Source: Acidobacteriota bacterium
GTDB taxonomy: Bacteria > Acidobacteriota > UBA6911 > RPQK01
Length of the DNA: 11,260 nucleotides
Direction of reading: 5' to 3'
Assembly (NCBI GenBank): GCA_003819755.1
Contig: RPQK01000161.1
Span: 1-11,260 of the forward strand
Below the pieces are notes generated by a model. The model did no database searches, was not told the DNA's origin, and saw only the letters and a program-made list of their open reading frames with translations. Below, piece after piece: positions 1 to 7,005 of this stretch. Within the stretch, counting starts at the first letter, position 1; every line of letters begins with the position of its first letter. The translations under genes were made by a program, and so were the position numbers.

Positions 1-288
1 CTATGGGAATTTTGGAACTTCTGGGCTGGCTCCAAGTGGATCTATTCAGTCCCGAAACTCGCGTTTCTCAAGATATTCGAAATGCCTCTTCTGGGATTCT
101 TTGGCTTTCCCCCCTTTGCCTTGGAATGCTACGTGGCGTATCGGGTCTTCGTTTTACTACGGCAGCGATACCTTAAAGAGAGCAAGCTGGCGCCTGTCCT
201 GGTTTTGGTGATCGGTCTCGTCTATTGCGCCCTGATTTTCAGAGGAATCGACCGGCACACGGTATGGACGTGGACGGGATTGGACTGA
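1..288 (+). CDS. C-terminal part of a conserved multi-pass membrane protein, function unknown (5' end outside window)
   Basis: The reading frame is open from base 1 without a stop and ends at TGA 286-288, giving 95 visible residues. An internal ATG at 82 exists, but the residues before it (rich in Trp and Phe, including EFWNFWAGSKWIYSVP) look like conserved protein, so the gene is treated as truncated by the window edge rather than starting at 82. Visible features are an aromatic and proline-rich motif (KIFEMPLLGFFGFPPFALE), a hydrophobic helix around residues 29-52, a basic loop (RQRYLKESK), and a second helix (LAPVLVLVIGLVYCALIF) near the C-terminus. It is therefore probably an integral inner-membrane protein. 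The EMPLLGFFGFPPFALE stretch resembles uncharacterised membrane proteins I have seen, but I cannot name the family. It converges with the channel gene across the hairpin at 299-383. Confidence 0.72.
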   Translation, partial: LWEFWNFWAGSKWIYSVPKLAFLKIFEMPLLGFFGFPPFALECYVAYRVFVLLRQRYLKESKLAPVLVLVIGLVYCALIFRGIDRHTVWTWTGLD

Positions 289-293
289 GAGTG

Positions 294-383
294 AAAAAGG
301 ACCTCAAAGGCCTCAAAGACCTCAAGGACCACAAGGACAAAACATGCTCGTCCTTGTGGTCCTTGAGGTCTTTGAGGTCCTTT
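294..383 (-). terminator. Probable intrinsic terminator for the channel gene
   Basis: Read on the minus strand, the 28-bp hairpin of 299-383 begins about 18 bases after the channel stop codon and is followed directly by five T residues (complement of A294-298). A long stem followed by a short U run is the layout of a factor-independent terminator. On the plus strand only three T residues follow, so termination of the upstream membrane-protein gene by the same hairpin is less well supported. Confidence 0.55.
299..383. repeat. Inverted repeat built from 9-bp tandem units, between convergent genes
   Basis: The left arm is four nonamers (GGACCTCAA, AGGCCTCAA, AGACCTCAA, GGACCACAA) plus GGAC at 299-338. 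The right arm 350-377 is a perfect 28-bp reverse complement of 311-338, with an 11-nt loop. Beyond one unpaired T (378) five more pairs form (306-310 with 379-383). The left arm has about one more unit than the right, which suggests gain or loss of a unit by slippage. Confidence 0.9.
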
Positions 384-401
384 CCTTCCCTCCGTTGATT
401 T

Positions 402-1889
402 TTACCCCAACCCGAAGAACCGCTGGATGCGGACCAGGAAGTTCTGTTGTTCTTGCGCCTGTAGGTGAATGGTCAAAGTCGTGATCTGGTTTGCCTGCTC
501 CTGGAGCATCGCTTTTCGCGACACTATGGTTTGGCTGATCTTTTCCGCGATTGCCGGATTCTGGAACAGGACTTCTCGGAAAGGTTCCTTGCTGAGCACG
601 TAAGCATCGACATCGGAGCAGGCGACTACTGTCGCAGTACGCGGCTCGCCCGTCAGGAGGGCCATTTCACCGAAGAAATCACCCTCGGTCAACCTTGTCA
701 CTTCGTGTCGTTCGCCGTTGCTTTCGAATATAACTTTGACGACCCCGGTCTTCACAAAGAACATGGAACCGCCCGCGTCCGCCTGCCGGATGATCGTCTC
801 TCCGGCCGCAAATGTCACCGGATGCAGGATGCTCGCAATCGCCTGTTTATCGGCTAATTCGAGGTTCTCGAAGAGTCCGGCCTTCTTCACGAAGGCAAGC
901 CGGGAAGCGTCAGCGGCGACGGAGTCCTCGCGCGGAGCTCGAGCAATACGGACGTCACGAATCGGGAAGGGGATGTTAAGGCCGGCCCGCTTGAGCCGGT
1001 AGTACAGAAGAGTGGCAAACTCGTCGATGATCGGGTCGCTCCGTGAAAAGTCGTCGATCCAGAAACGGCAGGCGTAGTTAATGGCAGAGTCACCGTATTG
1101 AGTCAGAAGGGTATCGGGCGCCGGTTCCCGGAGAATCGACGGAATGGCGGCGCACGTCTCAACCGCTATTTGTTTTATCAGGTTTGGCGGGACGTCGTAG
1201 CTCAGACCTATCGTGAAGCTCATCCGCTGGACCGGCGATGGCTTCGAGAAGTTGACGACGGTGTCCTTCGACACCATGCTGTTCGGGATAACGACGAATT
1301 TCCCGGACTTGGTCCTCATTTTGGTGGCTCGCCAGGTCACTTCGGCGACACGTCCTTCGTAGTCGCCTGCCTTGATCCAGTCTCCGACTCCAAATGGCTT
1401 TTCAACCTGGATCGCGAGCCCGGCAAAGAGGTTGCCCAGCGTGTCTTGAAGAGCGAGGCCGAGGACGAGGCCGCCGATGGCCGACGTTGCGAACAGCCTC
1501 TCGGGAGCCACGGAAGTGGCGATCAGGACAAATGCGCCGACCACCACCGCATCCTGGACGATCCTGGGATAACGGTCCGAGATCTTTTCCTGTTGGAAGG
1601 GGTTGAACAGCAGCGCCGCGATGGCGTTGATAGTGGCCAGCGCGACCAGCAAGATCCCGATGTCGGACGGCAGGTCAAATTGTGCCTTGGTTTCGGGCGG
1701 CAGTTGAGAGTGAAGCGCGTAGTAGTACGAGGCTATGTCGTAGGCGACACCGGCAACGATGAGGAGCAGGCTGAAGCGCAGTTTCCTGCGTATGAAGCCG
1801 TTCCTCGTGATTGCCTGAACGGGGAGGAGGACCGCTGCCAAGGCAATCACGAGGACCAGGTAAATGACGAAAGAACCAGACCAGTTCAT
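402..1889 (-). CDS. MscS-family mechanosensitive channel with C-terminal cyclic-nucleotide-binding domain (bCNG type)
   Basis: The 495-residue protein has about four hydrophobic helices (roughly 6-26, 38-58, 77-96, 110-128) followed by the pore-lining MscS helix (about 132-160, Gly/Ala-rich, ending GLALQDTLGNLFAGLAI). Next come the MscS beta domain (about 161-215, FGVGDWIKAGDYEGRVAEV and VIPNS) and the alpha/beta vestibule domain to about 318. A cNMP-binding domain occupies about 338-455 and carries an intact phosphate-binding cassette (FGEMALLTGEPRTATV, about 406-421; Glu408 and Arg417 are the expected ligand contacts). The tail 456-495 is Gln-rich and probably helical. MscS-like proteins with this domain form the bCNG subfamily; characterised members respond to cyclic nucleotides and often poorly to tension. 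The gene starts 36 bp after the M48 peptidase stop on the same strand, so cotranscription is likely. No clear Shine-Dalgarno sequence precedes the ATG. A cyclase gene lies divergently beyond the peptidase. Confidence 0.92.
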   Translation of the reverse strand: MNWSGSFVIYLVLVIALAAVLLPVQAITRNGFIRRKLRFSLLLIVAGVAYDIASYYYALHSQLPPETKAQFDLPSDIGILLVALATINAIAALLFNPFQQEKISDRYPRIVQDAVVVGAFVLIATSVAPERLFATSAIGGLVLGLALQDTLGNLFAGLAIQVEKPFGVGDWIKAGDYEGRVAEVTWRATKMRTKSGKFVVIPNSMVSKDTVVNFSKPSPVQRMSFTIGLSYDVPPNLIKQIAVETCAAIPSILREPAPDTLLTQYGDSAINYACRFWIDDFSRSDPIIDEFATLLYYRLKRAGLNIPFPIRDVRIARAPREDSVAADASRLAFVKKAGLFENLELADKQAIASILHPVTFAAGETIIRQADAGGSMFFVKTGVVKVIFESNGERHEVTRLTEGDFFGEMALLTGEPRTATVVACSDVDAYVLSKEPFREVLFQNPAIAEKISQTIVSRKAMLQEQANQITTLTIHLQAQEQQNFLVRIQRFFGLG

Positions 1890-1925
1890 TCTTTGTCTAC
1901 TTAAGGCCGGGAACCGACGTTGGGC

Positions 1926-3098
1926 CTATTTCAATTTCCCATCCGCCCGGAACTTTTGCACATCAGCGGGCGTTACCGTCACTGCGACGGGGGCGGGGTT
2001 TTTCGGCTTATCCGATTGGGCCGCCTTCGGGTCCTCTTTGCCGACTCCTCGGCCGGCTCCTGCACCCGTAACCTCGCCTGACTCCTTCTTCTCGCCCGAA
2101 CCGAAAGGATTCTTCAGTCGCCCGACCGAGAACCCGCTTTTCTTTTTCTCTTCCGGCTTGGCGGTTTGCTGCTGCCCTGCTTGCTGATTCTGCGCCTTGG
2201 GGTCCTTGGTCTGAGAACCCGCAAGTCCCCGCGATCCCTGAACCGTCGCTTCTTCCGCGCTCGGCTTCTCGAGTTGATACTTGATGAATTCATGCAGCCG
2301 CTCGGGCAGTGCGGCGGTTGCCTGCTCAGCCAGTTTCTCGGATTTGATCTGGGCCTGGAGTTTGTCAATCCTCTCCTGGGTCTCAGGATGGGAGGAGAAA
2401 AGCCCCGCCTTCGCACTGGCCGACTCGTTTTGACCTTTCAGCGTCTGAAGAAAACCACCCAGCCCCTGAGGCGTATAGCCACAGGCGGCGGCAAAGCGCA
2501 CGCCTACGCGGTCGGATTCCAGTTCTTCGGCCCTCCCGAATCCCTGGAGCAGCGCGTCGGTCGTCTTGTCGACAATCTTGGCAAAGACTTCGGAATTGGC
2601 CGTAAGGCTGCTCTGATCCTCGGCCAACTCGATGCCTTTCATCTTCTGAAGTCCCTTCAGCGTATGTTTCTCGGTAACGTGACCAATTTCATGGCCGAGC
2701 ACACCCGCCAATTCGGCTTCGTCCTTCATCGCCGCCAGGGCTCCGCGTGTGATGTGAATCAGGCCCCCGGGGGCCGCGAACGCATTGATCGCGTTGGAAT
2801 CAAGAATTATGAACTGATAGGGAAGGGCAGGCCTTGTCGTCCTTTGCGCGACCACCAGACCAACCAAGGTGACATAGCGATGAGCGTCCGCATCCTGCTG
2901 AACGCCGTAATTGGTTCGGATCTTCTCGCTGACCGCTTTTCCCAAGGCAATCTCGTCCGCCTCGGTTATCTGGAGATCAGAGATCTTCTTGGCTTTCTTG
3001 AGTACTTGTCCGAGCTTCCCAAACTGAGCCTCTACCTGGACTGTAGAAGTGATAAGGAAGGCCAGCGAAAACGTGAGCAGCACACCGACCCTTTTCAT
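1926..3098 (-). CDS. Secreted M48-family zinc metallopeptidase (BepA/LoiP-like) with low-complexity C-terminal tail
   Basis: The chosen start (390 residues) gives a typical signal peptide: MKRVG, then a hydrophobic core, then VEA before QFG, with cleavage expected after about residue 24. An earlier in-frame ATG at 3164 would add 22 residues ahead of the signal peptide and across the predicted promoter. A GCGAGG ribosome-binding site lies 4 nt before the chosen ATG. The catalytic motif HEIGH is at about 136-140, and an ExxxD motif (ELESD, about 192-196) supplies the probable third zinc ligand. There is no lipobox Cys, so a soluble periplasmic enzyme is expected. Relatives such as BepA and LoiP act in outer-membrane protein quality control. 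From about residue 278 to the end the protein is a Gln/Lys/Pro/Gly-rich, probably disordered tail of about 110 residues. First gene of a likely two-gene unit with the channel. Confidence 0.9.
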   Translation of the reverse strand: MKRVGVLLTFSLAFLITSTVQVEAQFGKLGQVLKKAKKISDLQITEADEIALGKAVSEKIRTNYGVQQDADAHRYVTLVGLVVAQRTTRPALPYQFIILDSNAINAFAAPGGLIHITRGALAAMKDEAELAGVLGHEIGHVTEKHTLKGLQKMKGIELAEDQSSLTANSEVFAKIVDKTTDALLQGFGRAEELESDRVGVRFAAACGYTPQGLGGFLQTLKGQNESASAKAGLFSSHPETQERIDKLQAQIKSEKLAEQATAALPERLHEFIKYQLEKPSAEEATVQGSRGLAGSQTKDPKAQNQQAGQQQTAKPEEKKKSGFSVGRLKNPFGSGEKKESGEVTGAGAGRGVGKEDPKAAQSDKPKNPAPVAVTVTPADVQKFRADGKLK

Positions 3099-3118
3099 GA
3101 AACCTCGCTTTCTGACCC

Positions 3119-3141
3119 CACCGGCGCCCATTCTAACAGGT
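3119..3141 (-). promoter_or_regulatory. Putative promoter for the M48 peptidase and channel genes
   Basis: On the minus strand, TAGAAT (complement of 3130-3135) is preceded by TGT, an extended -10 element. The expected transcription start is near 3123, giving a leader of about 25 nt before the ATG at 3098. No good -35 hexamer is seen; extended -10 promoters often lack one. This is a call by eye and depends on a sigma-70-like consensus holding in this organism. Confidence 0.4.
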
Positions 3142-3179
3142 TTCGTTGGCGGCCTAAGCACCATTTAGAGAGCCCGGGT

Positions 3180-3288
3180 AGCGGGTCGGATACGAAGGAC
3201 CTGAAGGACCTGAGACACACCGTTCTCCCCGGTCCTTCGGGTCCTTCGGGTCCTTCACGTCCTTCAGGTCCTTCGTATCCGACCCGCT
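3180..3288. repeat. Perfect 30-bp inverted repeat with 9-bp tandem units, in a divergent promoter region
   Basis: Arms 3180-3209 and 3259-3288 are exact reverse complements (30 of 30). The outer part is unique (AGCGGGTCGGATACGAA); the inner part consists of GGACCTGAA-type nonamers. The right side is extended by tandem 9-mers: five consecutive units at 3231-3275 (GGTCCTTCG, GGTCCTTCG, GGTCCTTCA, CGTCCTTCA, GGTCCTTCG). The 49-nt loop contains the unpaired extra units. It lies between the two divergent predicted promoters, so termination alone does not explain its position. Confidence 0.92.
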
Positions 3289-3297
3289 CTGCAGGGC

Positions 3298-3303
3298 TAT
3301 AAT
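3298..3303 (+). promoter_or_regulatory. Putative -10 box of the adenylate cyclase gene, consistent with a leaderless mRNA
   Basis: A perfect TATAAT sits only 8 bases before the cyclase ATG at 3312. Transcription normally starts about 7 bases after the -10 box, which would put the start at or next to the A of ATG. No Shine-Dalgarno-like sequence is present in the 8 intervening bases (ACACGCCC). No convincing -35 hexamer is seen, because the region upstream is the right arm of the inverted repeat. Confidence 0.4.
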
Positions 3304-3311
3304 ACACGCCC

Positions 3312-5276
3312 ATGTGGGCAGGGTTGTTGGCTTCCAAATGGTTTCGTTGGGTGCTCTTGTCACTGGCTGCCGCCGGATTGTCGGGGGTGCTCGCCACTCT
3401 CCCCTTTTTTCAGACCCTCGAGCTGAAGACCCTGGATTACAGGTTTCAGTTGCTGGCCGGGGAATCGACCGCAACGCCCGAAATCGTGATCGTGGATGTG
3501 GATGACTACAGCATTAAATTCCTGGAACCGGAAGTCGGTCGATGGCCGTGGCCGCGGAATGTCTACGCCATTCTTGTTGATTACATGCGCCAGGCGGATG
3601 CCAAGCTGGTCCTTTTCGACCTTCTGTTGACGGAATCCGACAAGCAGAACCCGGAGGCCGACGCGGAGTTGGGCCGGGCGACCGAAGAATACGGACGGGT
3701 GATCCATGCGGCTCTTCTCGGAGAGCAGAACACCGGCGACCCGGACTGGGATACGGCCAAACAAAACTCGATTGCAGCAACCGGTCGGTTCCCCGAGTAT
3801 ATCGGCCTCGACCTTCCGACTCCGGCCGTACGTCGAAGGCCACGAGCCATCGGGCACGTCGCGATGAGGCTGGACGCCGATGGCCCCTGGAGGCGCTCGC
3901 TCCCCCTGGCCCGTTTTCGTGATCGCCTGCTTATCTCTCTTCCTCTTGCCGCCGCGACTGTGGTCCAGGGGCTTGAACTAAAGGACATTCAAGTCGCCGA
4001 CCATGAGATACGGGTCGGTTCTGTCCGTGCTCCGCTGGATCGCGACTTGCGTTTGCCCATCTGGTTCAACGGCCCGCCTGGTTCCTATCGCCGCTATTCT
4101 TTCGCGCAGGTCTTCTATTCAGCCATTCAACTCGAGGAGGGACAGAAGCCCGGTCTCGATCCGGCGCTGTTTCGCGGGAAGATCGTCCTTCTGGGGGTAA
4201 CGGGCTCAGCTCTCCATGACCTTTTCACCACTCCGTACAGCGGAAGTGGCACGACTGCCGGAGATCGCAGCAAGGTGTTCGGCAAGATGCCGGGCGTTGA
4301 AGTGCAGGCGAACATCCTTGACAGCCTTCTCCATAACCGATTCCTGCGGCCTGTCCGGGCCTGGTACGCGGCTGCCCTGGTGATCGCCGCGACGGGCTTA
4401 TCGCTCGGCGCTGTCCTCTTCCTGCCCCTGTGGGCTGCCGTACTGGTTCTGGCGGTAGTCCCCTCCGGCTACCTGGTGGTCGCTCTTCTGAGTTTTGGAC
4501 GGCACGTCCAAATGCCGGTGCTACCGGTGATCCTTGGCTGGGCTTTCGCGCTTGCGATCGGGTACGTTTACCAGTATTGGATCGAAGGGGCCGAGAAACG
4601 CCGCATCAAGAAGATCTTTTCGCATTACGTGTCCCGCGACGTTTTTCACGAACTGCTGAATAACCCGAAGGCAGCGGCGCTGGGTGGTCGGCGCGTACTT
4701 GCAACCGTACTTTTCTCGGATCTGCGGGGTTTCACCACCCTGTCTGAAAAAACGGAGCCCGAGCTTCTGATCGGACAACTCAACGAGTATTTCTCCGCCA
4801 TGGTGGAAGTAGTGTTTGAACATCGGGGGACGGTCGATAAGTTCGTTGGGGACATGATCATGGCGCTCTTCAACGTTCCCCTGCCCGATCACGCGCACGC
4901 CGACAATGCGGTAAGGTGCGCAGTTGCCATGCAGCGGCGGCTGCTTGAGCTGAACGCCCGCTGGAGAGCGGAGGGGCGCTGTGAGTTCCACTCCGGGGTG
5001 GGGGTAAATACCGGGCAGATGATCGTCGGAAATGTCGGATCCGAATCGATTCGGAGCTACACCGTCATTGGGGACCAGGTCAACCTGGGCTCCCGGCTGG
5101 AATCACTGTGCAAGGAATACAAGGTGGAAATCATCATCAGCGAGCAGACCCGGGATCTGCTCCAGGACGACTACCCGGTGAGGGAAATCGGAGACGTTGT
5201 CGTCAAGGGCAAATCAAAACCGGTCGGAATTTTCAGCGTCGAGTGGAGGGAGTCGAAAGCCAAGGATGAAGGATGA
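3312..5276 (+). CDS. CHASE2-domain class III adenylate cyclase
   Basis: The 654-residue protein has an N-terminal membrane helix (about 10-32), a CHASE2 extracytoplasmic sensor domain (about 35-340, with VIVDVDDYS, GRWPWPRNVYA and FRGKIVLLG), and three membrane helices (about 351-371, 373-395, 402-421). A short linker follows (YVSRDVFHELLNN), then a class III cyclase catalytic domain (about 462-645). The metal-binding Asp residues are D470 (FSDLRGFT) and D514 (KFVGDMIMALF). K510 and D588 (VIGDQVN) match the adenine-selecting pair, and N591 and R595 match the transition-state residues. All expected catalytic residues are therefore present and the product should be cAMP. What CHASE2 senses is not known in general. 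The gene is divergent from the M48/channel unit. Its last codons (KDEG, stop) lie inside a heptamer repeat. The start fits the first membrane helix and the adjacent TATAAT. Confidence 0.93.
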   Translation: MWAGLLASKWFRWVLLSLAAAGLSGVLATLPFFQTLELKTLDYRFQLLAGESTATPEIVIVDVDDYSIKFLEPEVGRWPWPRNVYAILVDYMRQADAKLVLFDLLLTESDKQNPEADAELGRATEEYGRVIHAALLGEQNTGDPDWDTAKQNSIAATGRFPEYIGLDLPTPAVRRRPRAIGHVAMRLDADGPWRRSLPLARFRDRLLISLPLAAATVVQGLELKDIQVADHEIRVGSVRAPLDRDLRLPIWFNGPPGSYRRYSFAQVFYSAIQLEEGQKPGLDPALFRGKIVLLGVTGSALHDLFTTPYSGSGTTAGDRSKVFGKMPGVEVQANILDSLLHNRFLRPVRAWYAAALVIAATGLSLGAVLFLPLWAAVLVLAVVPSGYLVVALLSFGRHVQMPVLPVILGWAFALAIGYVYQYWIEGAEKRRIKKIFSHYVSRDVFHELLNNPKAAALGGRRVLATVLFSDLRGFTTLSEKTEPELLIGQLNEYFSAMVEVVFEHRGTVDKFVGDMIMALFNVPLPDHAHADNAVRCAVAMQRRLLELNARWRAEGRCEFHSGVGVNTGQMIVGNVGSESIRSYTVIGDQVNLGSRLESLCKEYKVEIIISEQTRDLLQDDYPVREIGDVVVKGKSKPVGIFSVEWRESKAKDEG

Positions 5277-5374
5277 AGGATGAAGGATGAAGGATGAAGA
5301 AGAGATCGTCGTTTTCCTTCATCCTTCATCCTTCATCCTTCCTCCTTCATCCTTTGATTCCTCCTTCATCCTTT
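5262..5374. repeat. Inverted heptamer repeats (AAGGATG)n between convergent genes
   Basis: Five tandem AAGGATG units at 5262-5296 face the complementary tandem CCTTCAT units at 5316-5340. The nearest register gives a perfect 24-bp stem (5276-5299 with 5317-5340) and a 17-nt loop; other registers are possible. Two further direct copies of a 15-mer (CCTCCTTCATCCTTT) follow at 5341-5355 and 5360-5374. The left arm overlaps the cyclase 3' end, and its TGA is the gene's stop codon. The structure could terminate either convergent gene, but neither side has a clear T run, so a terminator role is not asserted. Confidence 0.9.
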
Positions 5375-5377
5375 GTG

Positions 5378-6868
5378 TTATCTCTCTATCGCCACGTACG
5401 TCGTAGCGCCCGCTCGGTTCACGAGCAGGAGGATAGGCTGATCCTTCGAGGCGCTCGAGAGCGCACTGCTCAATCCCCGCGTGTTGCGCACCGGCTTGCG
5501 GTTTACCTCCTGGATGACGTCGCCCCGAGCCAGGCCCGCTTCTGCGGCCGGGCTGCCGGGTTGCACCCCCACAACCAATGCTCCCTGGGCCGCGGATCCC
5601 AGTTGCAGCTGTTCGCGGATCTCGGGCGTCAAATCCTGGACCTGAATTCCGAGTACCGATGAGGAGCTCTCCGGCTCCTCCGGGGTTTCAGGCGCTCCTT
5701 CCTGTTCTTCGCCCGGCCGCGCAGTGAGGGGAACGGCGATCTCGCGTCGGCGCCCGTCTCGCATGACCTCGAGTCGCGCAGTGGATTCGGGAGCCAGGGC
5801 GGCGATTTTGAAGCGCAGTTCCCTGCTGTTGGTCACAGGTTCGCCGTTTAGCGATACGACGACGTCCCCGCGCTCCAGCCCCGCCTTGTCAGCCGGTCCA
5901 CCCTCTTCGACGCCGCTGATCAGCGCTCCCCGGTTCTCCGAAAGGTTGAGTGCCTTTCGAATCGCCGGAGTCAGATCTTGAATATTCACGCCGAGATAGC
6001 CACGAACCACCTTCCCTTGCTTCACGATCTGGTCCATCACGCCTCGTGCCATGTTTACAGGGACGGCGAACCCGATGCCCACGTTGCCCGAGCTTCGGCT
6101 CAAGATCGCGGTGTTGATCCCGACAAGACGGCCGTCTTCGCCGATAAGTGCGCCGCCGGAGTTGCCCGGGTTAATGGCGGCGTCCGTCTGGATGAAATCC
6201 TCGTATCCGGTGATACCTAGCTCGCCGCGACCGGTGGCACTGACAATCCCCATCGTGACCGTTCGGCCTACCCCAAACGGATTCCCGATCGCCAGAACGA
6301 ACTCCCCGATTCGGACGTTCTTGGAATCGCCCAACGCGATGGGCTTGAGGCTATCGGCCTTCGACAGCTTCAGCACGGCGATGTCAGTTGCCGGATCCGT
6401 ACCCAGAATCTTGGCACGGTACTCCTTGCTTTCATCGAAGATAACCAGCACTTCGCTGGCCCCCTCGACCACATGGTTATTGGTCAGGATGAGCCCATCG
6501 GCGGAGACGACGACTCCCGATCCCAGACCCTGTTCCCTCCGCTCCTGCGGGGCTTGAGACTGGCCTCCGAAGAAACGCTGGAAAAACGGATCGTCGAAGA
6601 ATGGCATCTCCGATGCCTCCGCTCTTACCACCCGGGTGGAGGTGACGGTGACAACCGAGGGCAAAGCCGCCTGAACCACAGAGGCGAAGCCAGTGTCGAA
6701 TGACACCCGCTCAGACGCGGAGGAATCCTGGCTGGTGGCGACGAACTGGGGGGCGAGGCCCGTCGGCCAGTTCAGGGCCATAACGACACCAATCAAAATG
6801 CCGGCCGCCACAGCGACCAAAATGGCTACGCGCGGCCGGATGAAACCGGAGCTACTTCTGAAATTCAT
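5378..6868 (-). CDS. degP: HtrA/Do-family periplasmic serine protease with two PDZ domains
   Basis: The protein has 496 residues. An N-terminal hydrophobic helix (about 13-32) preceded by Arg residues is a signal anchor or uncleaved signal peptide. The trypsin-like domain spans about 58-285 with an intact triad: H132 (TNNHVVEG), D162 (ATDIAVLK) and S237 (NPGNSGGAL). PDZ1 is at about 288-382. After a Glu/Pro/Ser-rich linker (about 384-404), PDZ2 spans about 405-496. Two PDZ domains fit the DegP/DegQ/MucD group rather than DegS. Members degrade or hold misfolded envelope proteins. The start is supported by an AAGGAGG ribosome-binding site (6873-6879) 4 nt upstream. It lies 250 bp downstream of topA on the same strand with a REP-like hairpin between them, so it probably has its own promoter. 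It converges on the cyclase gene. The family call is firm; the exact paralogue name is not. Confidence 0.93.
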   Translation of the reverse strand: MNFRSSSGFIRPRVAILVAVAAGILIGVVMALNWPTGLAPQFVATSQDSSASERVSFDTGFASVVQAALPSVVTVTSTRVVRAEASEMPFFDDPFFQRFFGGQSQAPQERREQGLGSGVVVSADGLILTNNHVVEGASEVLVIFDESKEYRAKILGTDPATDIAVLKLSKADSLKPIALGDSKNVRIGEFVLAIGNPFGVGRTVTMGIVSATGRGELGITGYEDFIQTDAAINPGNSGGALIGEDGRLVGINTAILSRSSGNVGIGFAVPVNMARGVMDQIVKQGKVVRGYLGVNIQDLTPAIRKALNLSENRGALISGVEEGGPADKAGLERGDVVVSLNGEPVTNSRELRFKIAALAPESTARLEVMRDGRRREIAVPLTARPGEEQEGAPETPEEPESSSSVLGIQVQDLTPEIREQLQLGSAAQGALVVGVQPGSPAAEAGLARGDVIQEVNRKPVRNTRGLSSALSSASKDQPILLLVNRAGATTYVAIER

Positions 6869-7005
6869 CTTTCCTCCTTCGGATACCGGAGATCTTTGAG
6901 ATTCCTGTAAGCCCGGAAAAAGCTGAGGAACAGCGCTTAACGAAAAAGAGGCGGGACCTACTTAAATTTTAGTCCAGCAGGTGGGAATTCAGAAGTGGGG
7001 AGGAT

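Noticed and set aside
299..383. CRISPR array reading of the repeated units here and at 3231-3275 and 5262-5340
   Set aside because: Units are 7-9 bp, directly tandem with no unique spacers, and arranged as inverted arms; there are no cas genes.
1098..1904. Plus-strand open frame of 268 codons opposite the MscS channel gene
   Set aside because: The translation is highly charged, with no recognisable fold, as expected for the antisense of a GC-rich membrane-protein gene; the minus-strand product has clear MscS motifs.
3099..3164. Longer M48 peptidase start at 3164
   Set aside because: It would bury the signal peptide behind 22 residues and overlap the predicted promoter; the inner start has a ribosome-binding site.
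2166..3302. Long plus-strand open frame (378 codons) opposite the M48 peptidase gene
   Set aside because: It lies antisense to a gene with signal peptide, HEIGH motif and ribosome-binding site; its own translation shows no recognisable domain and it runs through the intergenic hairpin.
6966..6971. TAAAAT on the minus strand as a degP -10 box
   Set aside because: No matching -35 or extended -10 at a sensible distance, and it would imply a leader of about 90 nt; too weak to annotate.
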